Shown: piece after piece, positions 12,067 through 26,404 of the stretch
Position numbering within the stretch: the first letter of the stretch is position 1
How the letters are laid out: each line of letters begins with the position of its first letter
Source of the DNA: Selaginella tamariscina
Lineage: Eukaryota; Streptophyta; Lycopodiopsida; Selaginellales; Selaginellaceae
Length of the DNA: 64,000 nt
Assembly: GCA_003024785.1 (NCBI GenBank)
Contig: PUQB01000013.1
Coordinates: 744,001-808,000 of the forward strand
Reading direction: 5' to 3'
The notes under the pieces: generated by a model
Seen by the model: the letters and a program-made list of their open reading frames with translations, nothing else
Told to the model about the DNA's origin: nothing
The model's database searches: none
Made by a program: the position numbers and the translations under genes

Positions 12067-13238
12067 CTCACAATGCTAAGATGCTCGTTTGCATGGGTTG
12101 CAAAGACACACACTGTTGCCAAAAAGACTGATGTCACAGGTGCAATTGCAGACAGCCAGAATAGTTTCTTGTTTCGCTTGCTCTGCAAATGTGAAAACAT
12201 TTGATATATATAACTTGTTATATATGTTTATATTAATGTATAGTTTAATTATATAATATAGTTATATTAATATAATAAATCTATAAACTTACGATTTGTT
12301 TCATTCCCATAAGAAAAGTGAGGAAGCATACTCCAATCACGATTGTTCTCCAGTTCCACTAAAACCATTTACTTAATGCATATTTATATTTACATTATAT
12401 TATTATTAAATATATATTATTGTATATGTTATATTATTATGTTTATATTAGTTTTACATGTGCAGGGTCTCTGAAGATGGAGTGTAAAACCGAGATAACG
12501 TCGGATTTCTTAGTGAACTTTTGTATTCCGAGAATGCCTTTCATTTGTTGGAGGCAAACTACAACAGCAACACCCCCTACAAAGCCCACTGTTGCTGCGT
12601 GTGATAGAAAGTCTATCACAAACCCAAGCCTTTAAACCACACAAAGTAAGTCATGTATACATATACGATGTTTTTAATATATATTCATTAGTATATTTAT
12701 TAAATATTATAATCTCTATATTTAATAATAAATGTAGTAATATAAAATAGAGTATTATACCTGAGGAACCCGAGGGAGAACTGGAATATTCCGGCAAAGA
12801 ACGTGGATGTCAAGGCAAGGCTTAAATGTGCCCGGACATCCGTATTGTCCGGGCCGAGGTCCTCGCGAATAAGCGTACCCAGCACAATAGAGATGACAGC
12901 AGCCGGACCAACTGCAAGGTCTCTTGAACTGCCAAATATTGCATATACCAGCGGAGGTAGAAAGCATGAATCTGCAAATACACGTTTGTCATTTTCTGTG
13001 TGTGCGTGTGTGTGTGTGTCTGTGTGTGTGTGACGTGCCTGTATACACATGATACACCTGAGATACATACACACACTCATATTGTCAGTAATACACAAGC
13101 AGGCACTTTCCATACTAACTATACCTGTCTTCTTTATGGCTCTTCCGTATACATGTAAATATGCACATATATAGCTCATAATATGGGTGTATAAACGTAC
13201 ATATATGCATTTACGTTAATGAATGATGACAGGAATGC

Positions 13239-13304
<66 letters not shown>

Positions 13305-14277
13305 TACACCCGTTATACATTTATATGCATGTGTGCAGTATATTCTTTACGTTGGCCATAAAGAGCAAATACGTGGTACCTTATTCTTTATATCTTTATT
13401 ACACACACACGCACACACGCACACATATACACAATGGGATAACAAGAAACAGGTATACATGCATGTATGCAGTTTATATATTTACTTTGGTCATAAAGAG
13501 GAAATATACGGTACATTTTCATATCTCTCGCCTTCATATCTATATGTACACACACACACACACACAAGCGTATGCATATAAAAACTTACAGAGTCCTACA
13601 ACGGGTGGTAAGTTCGCCAGTTTTGCATAAGCTATCCCCTGCAAATTAAATACATATATACTTCAATATTTTATATATATACGTGTATCGAGACTTCACG
13701 TGATAGTTAACAAAACACTCACTATAACAAGACAAAACATTCCAGTACAAAAACAGCTAATTAAACACTCAACCACACACTACTTATAACATCAACATAA
13801 TATGAATATTCCCACGTATCCTCAACATCATTTAAACTTGCTGGGTTTTACAACTCTCACAATATAAACCAAATATCCGCGCGTATAGATAGATATGTGC
13901 GTGAGTGTTTATATCTGAAACACGTAAACGTCACACGCAGACGTCTCTCTCTCTCTCTCTCTCTCCTGTGAGACACACACACACACCTGTGGGATGGAGA
14001 GACTAGCAGTAGTAACACCAGCGATGAAATCGTTTTTGAGATAGGTGAGTTTATAGGAAGGCAACCATTCGAGGATGGGAAGGAAATACTGCAGAAACAT
14101 GATGCATTTCCTGTGGGAGGACTGTCCCTTGAAGTGCCGGAACGGGTCGTCGGGGAACAGGGTCTCCTTAGACGTGGCCGAGAACCGCTGTAGTGTGCTC
14201 CTCGAGGGAGGCCTCTGTACCTCCTGGACGATCACCGTCTCCTTGCCGACTGATAGCTGTTCTCCGCCGGACGACAT
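10183..14277 (-). CDS. SULTR: SULTR-family (SLC26/SulP) anion transporter, copy a, 12 exons
   Basis: A membrane H+/sulfate-type symporter with a C-terminal STAS domain. By-eye exons: 13987-14277, 13590-13638, 12761-12971, 12458-12629, 12293-12358, 12072-12182, 11852-11968, 11631-11757, 11182-11468, 10892-11080, 10635-10785, 10183-10362. Landmarks are ETLFPDDPFRHF near the N-terminus, the TM1 motif AGVTTASLSIPQGIAYA, PPLVYAIFGSS, SRTAVNNSAGCKT and PNVILSVIIFAAL. The STAS signature is MTIDTSGLHALGEIERTL. The style is nearest to plant SULTR3-type transporters, and about 650 aa is normal length. In exon 10, near 10920, the frame slips by two bases where the partner gene reads VYFSNSNYIRER. The loss equals one TA unit and would cut off the STAS domain if real. 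Copy a has one exon where copy b has two in the STAS domain. Confidence 0.9.
13240..13301. repeat. Compound (GT)n(GA)n microsatellite in a SULTR intron
   Basis: A (GT)n run passes straight into a (GA)n run of about 40 bases inside intron 2 of SULTR copy a. Similar compound tracts occur in many introns of this window. Confidence 0.9.
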
Positions 14278-17200
14278 CTTTCTTCGCTCGGTTGCTTGCT
14301 TGTTCGCGTCTTTCTCACTCCTGCGATAAAAACCATCATGTAAGTCCACATTTATACATGCTTAAAGTAGTGGTAACACTCAGAATCATTACCTCAACAA
14401 CTGGGAATATCAGGAAAGTTGCACATAACTGTGTACAATGAAATAGTATGGGAGTTTCACATCCAGCGAGGGAAGTGTATATATGAGAACAAGGGATGGA
14501 TATGTATAATATATATACTGGAGAAATATAACGTGTTAAAACAGAGTAATCACGGGTTTCGTGGTGTGTTGTGTTTCGAGGAGCAACTAAATAAGGAAGC
14601 GATTGTGACGTCCACATTGTGTGTGTGTGTGCGTGTGTGTATCTACAGTAAAGGACAATGAGTATGCTGTGTAGAGAAACAACTAACTGTTAATGCATGT
14701 ACTACATAATGGATTATGACTTTGACAAACTTTTATGTATATATATATAAGTTTTGTATATATCAACATATATATGTGCAATTATGAATGTCCCACATGG
14801 AGATATGCAGAAAGTACAGTGAAAAAGTAAAGCTAAGTAAAATGTATGTTTAATTTTTTTCTACAAATTAATATACATATACAAATTCAATAATATATTA
14901 ACCCCAAGACTTGGAAAGGCACTATGTATACATAGCTCTGCAAAGCTAATAGCTTTGTACAGAGAATAATTGAAAAAATATAAAAGGAACAGGAGGATTT
15001 TATTCTTGCATGAGAAAGGTTTATTTATTTATTTATTTCCAGGAATATAGAAATAAATACGTATATATACGCGTGCGTGTGCGTGTGTGCGTGTGTGCAT
15101 ATGTGTCTAACGTTAAATGTTCAACATCATGGAAGGTGTCAACTTCTCATTGAAGTTTGAGTGGTGGATAGATTTTTAAATTTTTTAATTTATATTTATA
15201 TTTATATTAATTTATATTTATGCTAGGTGTTTGGACCAGAATATATACAAGCACAATATATATGTGTCTGCGTATACACATATCGACACGTCTGATTTCA
15301 TTCACTAGTGGCATATGACTTGCCTTAAATATATATATAACCTTTGGAATAGAAGGTCCTTCCATATCTTTTGCAAGATTTTCTGTTAGTGCTTATTTAT
15401 TATATATCATTGATATGTGTTGTGTGTGTGTGTGTGTGTAACTTACATATATGTAAACCATACTTTCAATTGGAAACAAAAGCACTCCAGAATATAAACA
15501 ACTAGCTTAAAATGAAGTCCACTATAGGCTGCGGGCGTGCGCACACACGCCTACATACGTGTGTGTTGCAGTTGCGTGATCTTATATATATATAGACACA
15601 CACACACACAAACCACATAGATGGTCTTTGTCAAACTAAAAAACTAGTTTGCCTCGTGAATGAGCATCTCGTATACAATAAAACTGCCAACAAGAAGTTT
15701 CAACCGTACATTCCTTAGATAATGCATTGAACACAAATTTAAACTATTTATTATTTATTTATTTATTTCTTAGTAAAAATTATTAATAAAATTATTATAT
15801 TTATCACACAGTCTGATATACTAAAAAAACATATACTTTGATATGATAGAATTTATAAATATTTATTATTTACTAAAGGCAAACTTGTTCATCAGGTATA
15901 TCAGGTCGGTAGTGGAGGCAAATTGTATTAAATATATTATTGGAAATACACTGTTTTCTCATATAAATAGCATACATGTGAAACATATAAAGGAGCCATT
16001 ATCTGTATTACTCTTTATAAAAGTTGGAATAATATTTTAATTATGAAATTGCAGCAGAAAACACCTTGACAAGTTCAAAGATACTTATCAAGATATATAA
16101 TTATATTCTCTTCATATGGTTGTGGTTGTTGACAGTTTGCTAATGCTACAGGGGTACCTGCTCAAGCCACGTGTATATACGTAGATACCCATTATACGTA
16201 TATACATATATACGTACAGCTGTTTTCAAATATATACAGATGAATGATTGGTGATCTACGTGTCGAATAGTCATAAGGAATCGTCAAAAGAAGGAGAACG
16301 CTGTATTCACTGGGAGATTCTCTAGGGACCATGTGAAGGCACCTTTGACAAATGAACAAATGGACCAACAATATAATGCAGCTATTTATTTATTTATTTA
16401 TTTATTTTTATAGATTTTTTAATTATTTAAACGAATCGTTTTGACACATACTTAGCACCATATAAATATATGATTCCATATATTTAGCAGATATTAGCCA
16501 TTGGATGTACTCGTGTCTTACATCAGGAGTTTTTATTTTTTTAATTTTTGAGCCGTTAATTATATATTAAAACAACATTTTTATTAAACTACCGAATTAA
16601 AAAGAATATACAGTAAGAATATTCTATGATGATAAATATAATATAAAAGCTTATTTAAATGTACTTATATGAAATCATAAATAAAATGTAATACATTATA
16701 ATCTTTATTATATAATTATATAGTTCTATAATGATCTGCAATTATTTTTATAATTAATTAATTTATTTATTTATATAAACTTACACCTTCATATACATTT
16801 ATGATAACTAATTATAATTTTTTTTTATTTCGTTCCAAAGAAATGCGGGTGAGACCCCCGTGGAATATACTCATAATCTTATATCTACTATATCTTCGTT
16901 TATATATATACGTGCATGTGCAATTATGTATGCCTATATATATAGATATAGTTACCTAATATAGTTATATAGTTATATTAAATGTAATAACTATGTGTAT
17001 ATATATATATGTGTAGAAAATCTGTGTTTAACAGTTTTTTTGTCAGGTTATATTAGAGAAATATATATTTTATAATAATAAAATAAAGATAATGCATCTC
17101 CATTGTGACATATATGTAAATATTGATTGTTAGGTTATGTGGAAAATGTGTGTTTAGAATGTTGATGTATATATATGTGTTTTACGTCACAGTTCCTACG

Positions 17201-19280
17201 TGTAAATCCTGGTATAATATATATTATATTCCGTTGTATAGTAAAATAATTAATATTTACTTACATGATAAAACTTAATTAAATGACAAATATTAAAAAT
17301 CATATTTAAAGAAAACATATATTCCAACTCATATATATAGATGAAACACATTAACCATGAAGCTCTTTTTAATTTATATTCTCAAAATGTATATCAAATT
17401 ATTAAAATAATTAACTATGATTAAAGGAGTGGGTCTGGATTGTGAAAACTAGCCTTGTAACATAGCTTTGTATTATTTATAAACATGTCATGATTCAAAG
17501 ATATCATTACATTTTATAATTGTTCTGTTTAAAATCCGACACAACCTCGGGATGACAATTGTCATATTTAGGTCAAAACTTGAAGTTTCAAACACAATAT
17601 AGTATTGATAAAGGATGTATATGTCAATTATTTAGTAAATCTTTATGAATGATTAAAGCAGGTGTCCCAATATATATATATATATATAATTAATTATAGT
17701 GGAGGTATGTAATTTAATTTCTAAAAAGGGAGGACCTGGTTATCGTTAATTGGTTTGGTCAAATATGAAGTTACTCTAATTAAATATTAAAATTTTACTT
17801 AAGAAATTTTAATCATAACAAACTAGAATATTAAAATCCTTTATTTTTATATGAATATATCTTAAGAATATGGCCTTAATGAAACTCAGCTTAAATTTAT
17901 TTTTAAAAATTATAATTAATTTTAACCTTAAATTTTACTTAAGAAAATTTAACAATATAAAAATTTATATAAGATGAATAATGATAGTAAAAGCTTGTTT
18001 CAATTATGAGAATACAACAAAAGTTTTCCCATTAATAAAATGGATATCAAACCACATGTATCAAACCTTAAAGGAGCTATAATATAAAAACTAAACCCAA
18101 ACATCACTTTCTATAATAGCATGTTAATGCTTATTTGTTAGTTGTGCAATAATGAACCTCTAATTATTAAATTTTAAATTAGTTAATACATAAAAATTTA
18201 ATTTTATTAAGTATATTGCATTTAATACATCTTTATGTTGCTATACACATGGATTTAATTGACAAATTTTCCTATCAAACATGTTTGCTTTAGTTTAAGT
18301 TTAGTTTAACAAATATAAGTTAGGTAAGCAAATATGTTTTGCAATACATTCTCTAATACACATTAGTTTTTAATGAAATATTATGGGTATATGTATAAAA
18401 TATTAGGGAATATCCTATAATTAAATATACTTTGAGCCTCATTTCAAAAGTTGCTCACGAATATACTCATAAATTTATTATCAAAAGTCACTTCAATATT
18501 CGTCTCATTAAACCACTAAAAATTTATTATTAAATCCATTTTAAAACTTAGTAGTTTATGACTCATTATGTTACTTGCAAAGCTATTTAATAAACTATTT
18601 CTCAAACCGTATAGAAATTTGTTCAATTCTATTAAAAAGACCACATTAAATGCTTGCATGTATAAAATGTTATGTATCACACTACAATAAGTCACTTCAA
18701 AATTCATTTATACATAGTGGTTTACATATTTGTTAGTCTTAATCACATTTAAGTTCATTTTTGAACGTCTTTTAAGCTAAATATCACAATGTATTTTTCT
18801 TATCTAAAGCATATATATTTTAGGTTACTTTCATACAAAACAATTGTAACTCATTATTTAAATAAACATTACATATCAAATAAAATTAAGATCATTTAAA
18901 TAAAACACTTTAAAAAATATTGCATCATCGATATTCAAAATCCATGGTCAAATCAAACAAATCATTCAAATTAGAGCATGTTTTTAAATATACTCCATTG
19001 ATATTTAAATTCCTTAATTGAAATATAGGATATAATAATATCTTTTAATTATTTTATTTCAAAATGAAATTTTAGATGGAATTGATTTTAATAATTACTA
19101 TTAAAAATCATAATCCTTTTACATTTGTACAACTTCAATTAAAAATAATATAATTCACAAACTCCACTATATAATTAATTAAAAGAACACTTCTTCAATT
19201 CCATCTCTTAGGTTAACCTATTGGTTAAATAAATTGTGTGGCAAAAGTTAAGTTTATAATGTTAAGACACACCTACCTAT
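14278..19280. other. Long AT-rich intergenic stretch without recognisable genes
   Basis: Upstream flank of SULTR copy a followed by about 4.5 kb of A/T-rich sequence with short microsatellites (ATTT near 15025 and 16385, GT near 15420, TA near 17005). Open frames are short and show no family resemblance. About 17400-18060 resembles 29340-29600 in the same orientation, so an old dispersed repeat is probably present. Confidence 0.5.
17400..18060. repeat. Old dispersed repeat, left copy
   Basis: Shares in order several blocks with 29340-29600: a TAGCTTT...TTATAAACAT segment, GATATCATTACATTT, GATTAAA(G/A)CAGGT and a GAGAATACA(A/G)CAAAAGTTTT segment ending ATGGATRTCAAACC. Identity is patchy. No termini are visible. 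Confidence 0.4.
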
Positions 19281-20619
19281 GTAGAAGTTATTAATGCTGA
19301 AAACCTAACCCTATCCTCCGTCTCTGGACATTCAATTTTAGATCTGAATCTGAACCTTTGATTTTGGATCTGAATTTGAATTATTAATTTTTTATTTTAG
19401 AATATTCTAAGAAAATATTTCAATGTTAGCATATATCAGCATCAACATCAATTTAGAATATTCAAATGAAATATTTTTAGTATTGACATATATCAACATT
19501 AGCATCAACTTGGTATATTATAGTGTTTTATGACACCATTGCCTCTTCAATGACGAGTTCCACAAGTCAGACCAAAGTGGGATCCAAGTTTTTCCAAGTA
19601 TTGAGCACGAAATGTGATAATGACTTGTTGAGCATTACCCAAATGCTTCACAGGCTCCCAAGTGCAGTCATTAGGAGAGTAATTAGTTCAATCAACAAGG
19701 TAATAAAGCTTACCACGAAGGAGTTTGGAATTCAAAATAGCATGAACTTCATATTTGAATTCATCATCGAGTTTAACAGGTGGTGGTGGTGGCACAATAC
19801 ATCCAGGAATGGTATATGGCTCAAGAACAAAAATGTGGAAAACTGGGTGAATCTTCATGGTAGACGGAAGTTGAAGACGAAATGCAACCTCATTAACCTT
19901 ACCGACGATTGGAAATGGTCCAAGGTGTTGATAGTCAAGCTTCTAAATTGGTTGAGTGGTTTGTAAACTTCATTGAAGAAGCTAAACCCGATCACCAACT
20001 TGGAAAATAGGACAGTTTAACGATGTCGGTCAGTAACTACCTTGTGGGGGCTTGGTGGAGGTGATGAACCAACTCCTTATGAATAAATTGAAGGTGGTTG
20101 AGGCAATCTTCTACTGATGGGTTGACCAAAACCTTAACACGAGCATTCAACGACCAACGAGGATGTTGACCATAAATTGCAAAGAATGGGGATTGACTTA
20201 TAAAAGCATGCACCAAGTTGTTGTACATAAACTTTGCAAGGGGCAAGAGATCGACTCAATTGTCTTGTTGGTAATTGCAGAAGTACCGAAGGTACTGCTC
20301 CAAGGTCTAAATGGTACGTTCAGATTAACCATCGGTTTGTGGATGATACCCCGAGGACAACTTATACTAAATGTTCAAAAGTTGGAAAAGTCGCTTCTAA
20401 AACTTGTGTTGAACAAAGAAAATTCCTATAGACTAAATTGTAGCAGTGGTTGCCACCAACAACCCATATTAAGGGTCTATCGAAATAAGGGAAATGAGAT
20501 AGAGAATAGGTCAGACTTCAGAAGGTCGGAAAAGGGTAAAGATGACAAGGTATATAACAAGTAGAACTATAGATCCCATCACAGTAGAAATAAAAGGAAA
20601 AGTGTAAGACAACACGTAA

Positions 20620-20980
20620 TATGGGTATAGCAGTAACACATACTCGTGTTAAGGGTATAGCATAAAAACAGACCCGTAATAAGGGTGACAGACAGATAAA
20701 CAAACCCGTAATAAGGGTGACAGTTAGATTGATAGACCCGTAATAAGGGTGATAAACAGACAAACAGACCCATAATAAGGGTGACAGACAGATTGATAGA
20801 CCCGTAATAAGGGTGATAAACAAACAGACAGACCCATAATAAGGGACAAACAAACAGACAAACCCGTAATAAGGGTGACAGATACATAGACAGACCTGTA
20901 ATAAGGGTGATTAACAAATAGACAAACCCGTAAAAGGGTGACAATAAATAGACAAACCTGTAATAAGGGTAATAGAAATA
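20620..20980. repeat. 33-bp minisatellite (CCCGTAATAAGGGTGACAGA type)
   Basis: About eleven imperfect copies of a unit built around CCGTAATAAGGGTGACAGA with variable RACAAACAGA linkers. The core CCNTAATAAGGG is nearly self-complementary. It sits in the R/U5 part of the solo LTR. Confidence 0.85.
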
Positions 20981-21039
20981 TGAAAGACCAACACACATTA
21001 GATATCAAACCTCAGATGGTCAAACGGGAGTGAGAAGAG

Positions 21040-21245
21040 AAAAGATATAACAAGTAATATTGCAAGCCTCGACAGTAGAAATGAGAAGTAAAAATCAAAG
21101 AATCAAATAAGATACCGTAGAGAGAGAGTAGATATAGCAAGTAGTATTGCGGATCCCGAACGCAGTAGAAATGAGAAATAGAAATCAACGAATCAAGTAA
21201 GATACTGTAGAGTAAGAGGAGAGTATGTATATATTGACAATACAT
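21040..21245. repeat. Two tandem copies of a ~90-bp unit
   Basis: Two adjacent copies share AGATATA(A/G)CAAGTA and GTAGAAATGAGAA and end AATCAA(A/G)TAAGATAC; a partial third copy is near 20549-20600. They belong to the same solo LTR as the minisatellite. Confidence 0.65.
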
Positions 21246-24200
21246 AGTACAATATTTAGTATACCCGGATGCTTTCTTATTCCTAACTTCATCTATTTAT
21301 ACCTACACTTCCAATCCAGTACGTTTAGTTATTGTAAACTTCCTTTGAATCTTATCTAGTTGGTTGCATAACTTCCTTAACGTCATTATGATAACTGCTC
21401 CCTTGGACGTAATATGCTGATATCTGGAACTGCCGTATTCCTGTTCCCTCTGGAACTGCCATATTACGCTAATAACTGAATCATTCTCATATTACGGTTA
21501 ACCCGTAATTCTATGTTCTTCTCTAACTCTCATATTTTCACCATATATATTATTTTTGTATTTTTCCTGTATATAACACGTGTAAACTTAGAAATTCTAT
21601 GATGCCTAAGTACTACTCTAACACTTGGCAGCAAAATGAGGGTCACGATCGGTAACAATATCATTAGGTAGACCATGCAGTCTTTAAGCACCAGTTTCGT
21701 TGTCTTTTCACTTGTGATAGACTTTGTGCATGGGAGAAAATGAGCCATCTTGAAAAATCAATTCATCATAATCAAAGCCGCATCAAACCCCTTCAATTGA
21801 TGAAGGTTAGTGATGAAGTCCATAGAGATTGATTTCCAAAGATTAGTTGGAATTGACAATGGCTAAAGCAACCCATATGGATGATGGCGAGGGGCCTTAG
21901 ATAAACAAAAAATCACAAGTGTGAATGAAGTCTGCGACGTACCTTTGAAGTTGGGGCCACTAGTACTCTTGAGTGACTAACTCAAATGTCTTATGGGTGC
22001 CAAAATGTTTAGTAACAAGACTATCATGACAATCTTGCAACACTCGAAGATGACATGGGCCATCTGGAATGTAAACAAGATTGTTGAAGTAACAACCCAT
22101 TCTGTAACTTGAACCAATTGTAGTTACCAAGGTTATATTTGGGAACTAGAAGGAGCAATATGGTTCATAACATTCTGAGCAATTGGATTTGTTGGTAGTG
22201 CCGCACAAACCATGTCAAGAATGTTAAAATCTAGTGGAACTTGCAACACCTTAGTAACCATCAATTTCAACTAATTTGATCCCAGAAGAACCTGCCATTG
22301 TTGGTCAAATGCCAAGTCACCAAGACAAGGAGCCAAGTAGGACCATCGGGATAGAGCATTTACTTTACCCTATTATGAACCTGGTTAATACATAATGACA
22401 AAGTTGAACTGGGCCCAATAAAATTGCCGACAACTCAAAACTCATGCCAACTGGAAGTACATGAGATTTTTATGGTCATTGTAGATTATGACTTGGTGTG
22501 GTGAACCCTTCAAGAAGTGCCTCCATTCTTCAAATGAATCCACAATAGTTAAAAGCTTCTTATCATGTACCTCATAATTAATCTTCGGTGCGAGAAACTT
22601 GTGGGAGTGAAATGTTACTGGGTGGAGTTGACCATCTTCACTAACTTAAGATAGAATGCTACCCAATGCAACGTCTGATGCATCAGCCTCGATGACAAAA
22701 GGCTTGGCAAGATTTGGATGAGCCAAGATTGAAGCATAGATGAAAGCCTGTTTTAAGACATTGAAGGCAGATTTCACCTCTGGTGTCCACATAAATGGCT
22801 TGTTTTTTTGCGTGAGTTTGGTGAGTGGTAACACAATTTTGGAGTAGTCCTTGATAACTTGCGGTAGAAGTTGGCGAAGTTGAGGAAACACTGAACATCT
22901 CGTATAGACCGTGGGACCTACTAATCCAACACAGTTCTCACCTTAGTAAGATCCATCAAAACTCTTTATGATGAAATGATGTACTTCAGGAATTCCACAT
23001 GATTTGCTCAAAATTGCACTTCTCAAGCTTGGCATAAAGGCCATGGTCACATAATTTTTGTAATACTTATCAAACATGCTCTTCATGCTCTTCCAATGTC
23101 TTGGAATATATGAGAATGTCATCAAGGTACAAAATCACAAACATGTTCAAGAACTTGCAGAAAATATCATTAGCCATGTATTGAAAAACAGTCGGTGCAT
23201 TGGTGAGACCAAACAGCATCATCGTATACTCAAAAATGTTCGTATTGTGTGCAAAATGCAATCTTCTACTCGTTTCCTGGGTAGATTCTAACTAAGTTAT
23301 ACTCACCTCGGAGGTCAATCTTGGTGAAGTACTTGGCATCGACAAGACACTCTAATAAGTTTGATATTAGTGGTAGGGGATACTAATTTCGCATCGTTAC
23401 CTTATTGAAGCCACAATAATCCATTACCAAATGCAATGAGCCATCTTTCTTTTAACAAAGAAGATGGGTGCACCAACTGGAGACTTTGAGTGTTGAATGA
23501 ACACAATCAAAAGGTTTTCCTCAATGTACGCCCGCAACACCTCAAGCTTTGTTTGAGAGAGCCCATAAATTGGTCCCCAAGGGGGTTGAGCACCTTCCAC
23601 CAAATCAATGTAACAATCATGTGGTCGATGTTATGAAAGTTTATTGACTTTGACCTTATCGAAAACATTAGTAAACTCATTGTACTTAGTTGGTAACTGG
23701 ACTTGAGATTTACATGGGCTGGACTCGGGTGCTAGGGTGATAGCTATAGCAAAATGTTTACCTTCTTAGATGAATTCATTTAACGAGATCGTGCAAACTT
23801 GCAAAGGTTTCCAAAGTTGGATCTAGAGAGTTAGAAACTTTGACCTCCCTCTGTAAACTGAAACATTGCTTGCGCCAATCGATGGTCAAATTGTGCATCT
23901 TGAACCATGGTGTACCAAGAATAATTGGATACTCATGATTGCTGATCATGTTGAAAGAGATCTTGTAAGAAGTATTTCCTAAGGTCACCTAGATGGCCTT
24001 AGACTCCTCAACAATAGCACCGGATTCCATAGGCCGAGAATCCATGACTAAGATAGGGACTTGGTACAAGAGCTTCCTCAAGGAAATAGAGTGTCGACAT
24101 GCAAAGGTACGATCCATGAAGCAAGCATTGGCTTCAAAGTCTAACAAAGTCGATGTTACAACCTTGCTACCCTTGGCCATGCAAAGCTCAACTTGGGCCG

Positions 24201-25739
24201 CAAATGACCTTCCCACTCAAGATGATGGAATGGAGCCAATTGTTTGTAGGGACTCTTTATGCTTGGGATTGTCCACCAAATGGCTCTTATTTTGGTTGGA
24301 CTTACTCGTTTAACTCCTCATAAATTTATTAAGAACTTCAAAACTATTGCTTCGACTCAAAGGCTTAGGACTCTCAAGGCTAACATGATTTATCATGATG
24401 GGTTGAGGATTTGCGGGGTGAAGTGGTTGATCGTGCGTCTTGGCTTGTTTGGGCAATTGACTGCAATATGATCAGAACCACCACAATAAAGACACAAACA
24501 TGGACCCTACAATGTTGCTTTTTAGCTGGGGTCAAGGGACCTCAGCATCGAACTTGGGTGACCTCGCACTCTATGGAGACTGGTCCTTGAGTTGGGGCTG
24601 GAACATGACCATGGTTTCCCATTGATGCTATTGGGAGTGAAGCCATTGCTGTAGCATAAGTTTATTTCCTCAAACGAGTTGAACGACTTTCAAATAATCT
24701 ATTATCGCATCATACAGCACAACTAATAGCCTTGGAGAGACTTACTGGGTCTTCATGGAATGTCAAGAAAAGGTCATTGACATTATTGCGGAGCCCTTGG
24801 TGAAATTGATCAATTAGGGCCTCCTCATCCCACGGTATGTTGCATGCTAGAAGGCAAAACTCTAATGCATATACTGAAGCCGGCTAGTTACCTTATTGAA
24901 GCTGATGAATCTTGTTAATTACTATTTGGATATTGTCGGTGTCTCCAAAGCAATGTTTAAACTCCAAAATGAACAATTCAAAGTTGTCCAACAGTAGTGA
25001 ATCTTTCTCAAAGAAAGGCACAAACCAAGCTTGAGCGGTACTGATGAGTAATAGTCCAACTAAACCTACCTTCGAGTGATCATCTGTGTAATGACTGGGG
25101 TTTATTCGGATGACCAAGCGAACCTAGTTCAACCCACAAAACTAGGACCTTGTGCCATTAAACCTTTCTAGTATATCAACCTTAAGTTCTCATGGTGTTA
25201 TAGAGGAATCTGAGCTTGAAGGCTTGCCTTGTATCTAGATCTATCATATGAGTTCAACCATTTGTTGCACTAGCTTTTGCCCTTCCTGATCCTGCCATTC
25301 TTTGATCCTAACAAGTTGCCATCAATCGTTGATTTTCACTTGTTAGTCAATGGTTCTCTTACTGTAACTTCAAAAGCACGCGCGCAAAAAAATTATTGCA
25401 TGATTTCTACCATTATCTTAGTGTGACTGAGTCGCGATTAACGTGAAAGGAATTCTAGTTCAAACTGTCATGGCCGAAGCCAATAACAAAATATAAGCGA
25501 AATTGTTTTAGCGAAAAAGAAAAGATGAAGAAGAAAAATACTAATTATTTATTATTAAAAGAGATTGGCCAACAACTGGTGTTGAACCAAAATGCTAAAA
25601 CCCTAACCCTAGCCTCTTTTATATATTATGACTTGGACCATTGGTATAAATCTAAATTTAGACCTTTGATTTTAAATCAAAATTTGAACCTCTAGTTCTA
25701 AATTTGAATATGGACCATCAATTCTTGATGATGCTCGAA

Positions 25740-26404
25740 CAAACGATTATCGCAGTGAATGGCCTATTACATGATCTCCACTAAGGTTTGGGCATTCGGT
25801 AATGTAAGGAGAAGGTCCTTCACATCATCCTTCAACCCAAAACGGAAGTGTTTAATCAATGCAGTCTCATCCCATAAAATGTTCGTGCAAAGTTGTTGAA
25901 ATTCGGATGCATAGACGGAAGTTGGTCGAAATCCTTGTGTGAGCTTCCTTAACTTCGTGCATGCAGAACGGTACTTATCAGGATCTCCAAAGCAAGCTTC
26001 AAAAGCTTTAAAGTTTTTCATCAATGGGTTGTCACACTTCAGCAAAGGGGCAACCCAAGCCTGTGGGGATTCAACTAGTAAGGATACCAAAAGGCCAACC
26101 TTTTATACATTAGTCGAGTAGCAGCATGGTTGCATGCGGATCAAAAGCCTGATCTGAGTTGAAAATCGGCACGATTGTCACTAAACTTCTTTGATATGTT
26201 GATCTTTGGCTCTGAAGAAGAGTTCGATGGAGAAGAAACCATAAATGATTGAGAAAGAGCATGCACAGCAGCCTTGGAGCATGCATCAGCAATTGCATGC
26301 GCCGCGTTGGTGGAACCTTACAAATATGTGACCACTTGGCGCAAAGTAGCCAGCTCATGAAGTAAGATTTGGTGCTCGCATTGAAATTGCTCAAAATCTG
26401 CCAT
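25740..26404 (-). mobile_element. Second Gypsy-type gag remnant (fossil)
   Basis: The minus strand from about 26404 down to 25767 resembles a Ty3/Gypsy gag capsid region (SPQAWVAPLL, FEACFGDPDKYR, YASEFQQL). It duplicates the gag part of element A but is distinct in sequence, so it is a separate element or an outer one split by element A. Only this portion is preserved, and it is broken. Some 26.6-26.9 kb sequence may belong to its leader or LTR, which I cannot prove. Confidence 0.6.

Larger units (their letters stand above)
20439..21623 (-). mobile_element. Solo LTR nested in element A, with internal minisatellite
   Basis: Minus-strand ends are TGTTAGAG and CTGCTACA, the TG...CA form of LTRs. 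The flanking integrase homology stops at one edge and resumes at the other. A TATAAATAG-type promoter box lies near 21294-21302 on the minus strand, in the first third, as expected for an LTR. No internal retroelement genes lie within it, hence solo. No matching target duplication was found. It is a fossil, younger than its host element. Confidence 0.6.
19290..25740 (-). mobile_element. Decayed Ty3/Gypsy chromovirus (fossil), element A
   Basis: On the minus strand, from high to low coordinates, traces of gag capsid (about 24.9-25.1 kb), the protease/zinc-knuckle area (23.8-24.5 kb), reverse transcriptase and RNase H (22.6-23.3 kb), integrase (20.0-22.0 kb) and a chromodomain-like end (19.7-19.9 kb) appear in the usual order. 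Short similar blocks near 19290-19400 and 25580-25720 look like worn LTR remnants. The element is thoroughly broken (well over ten breaks) and old. Its integrase is interrupted by a solo LTR at 20439-21623. Confidence 0.75.

Noticed and set aside
20620-20980. Regular repeats that might be a CRISPR array
   Set aside because: The linkers are near-copies of one another, not unique spacers, and the array lies inside an LTR in a plant genome.
25740-26404. Being simply the gag of element A
   Set aside because: A second gag-like region already stands at 24.9-25.1 kb in the proper place for element A.
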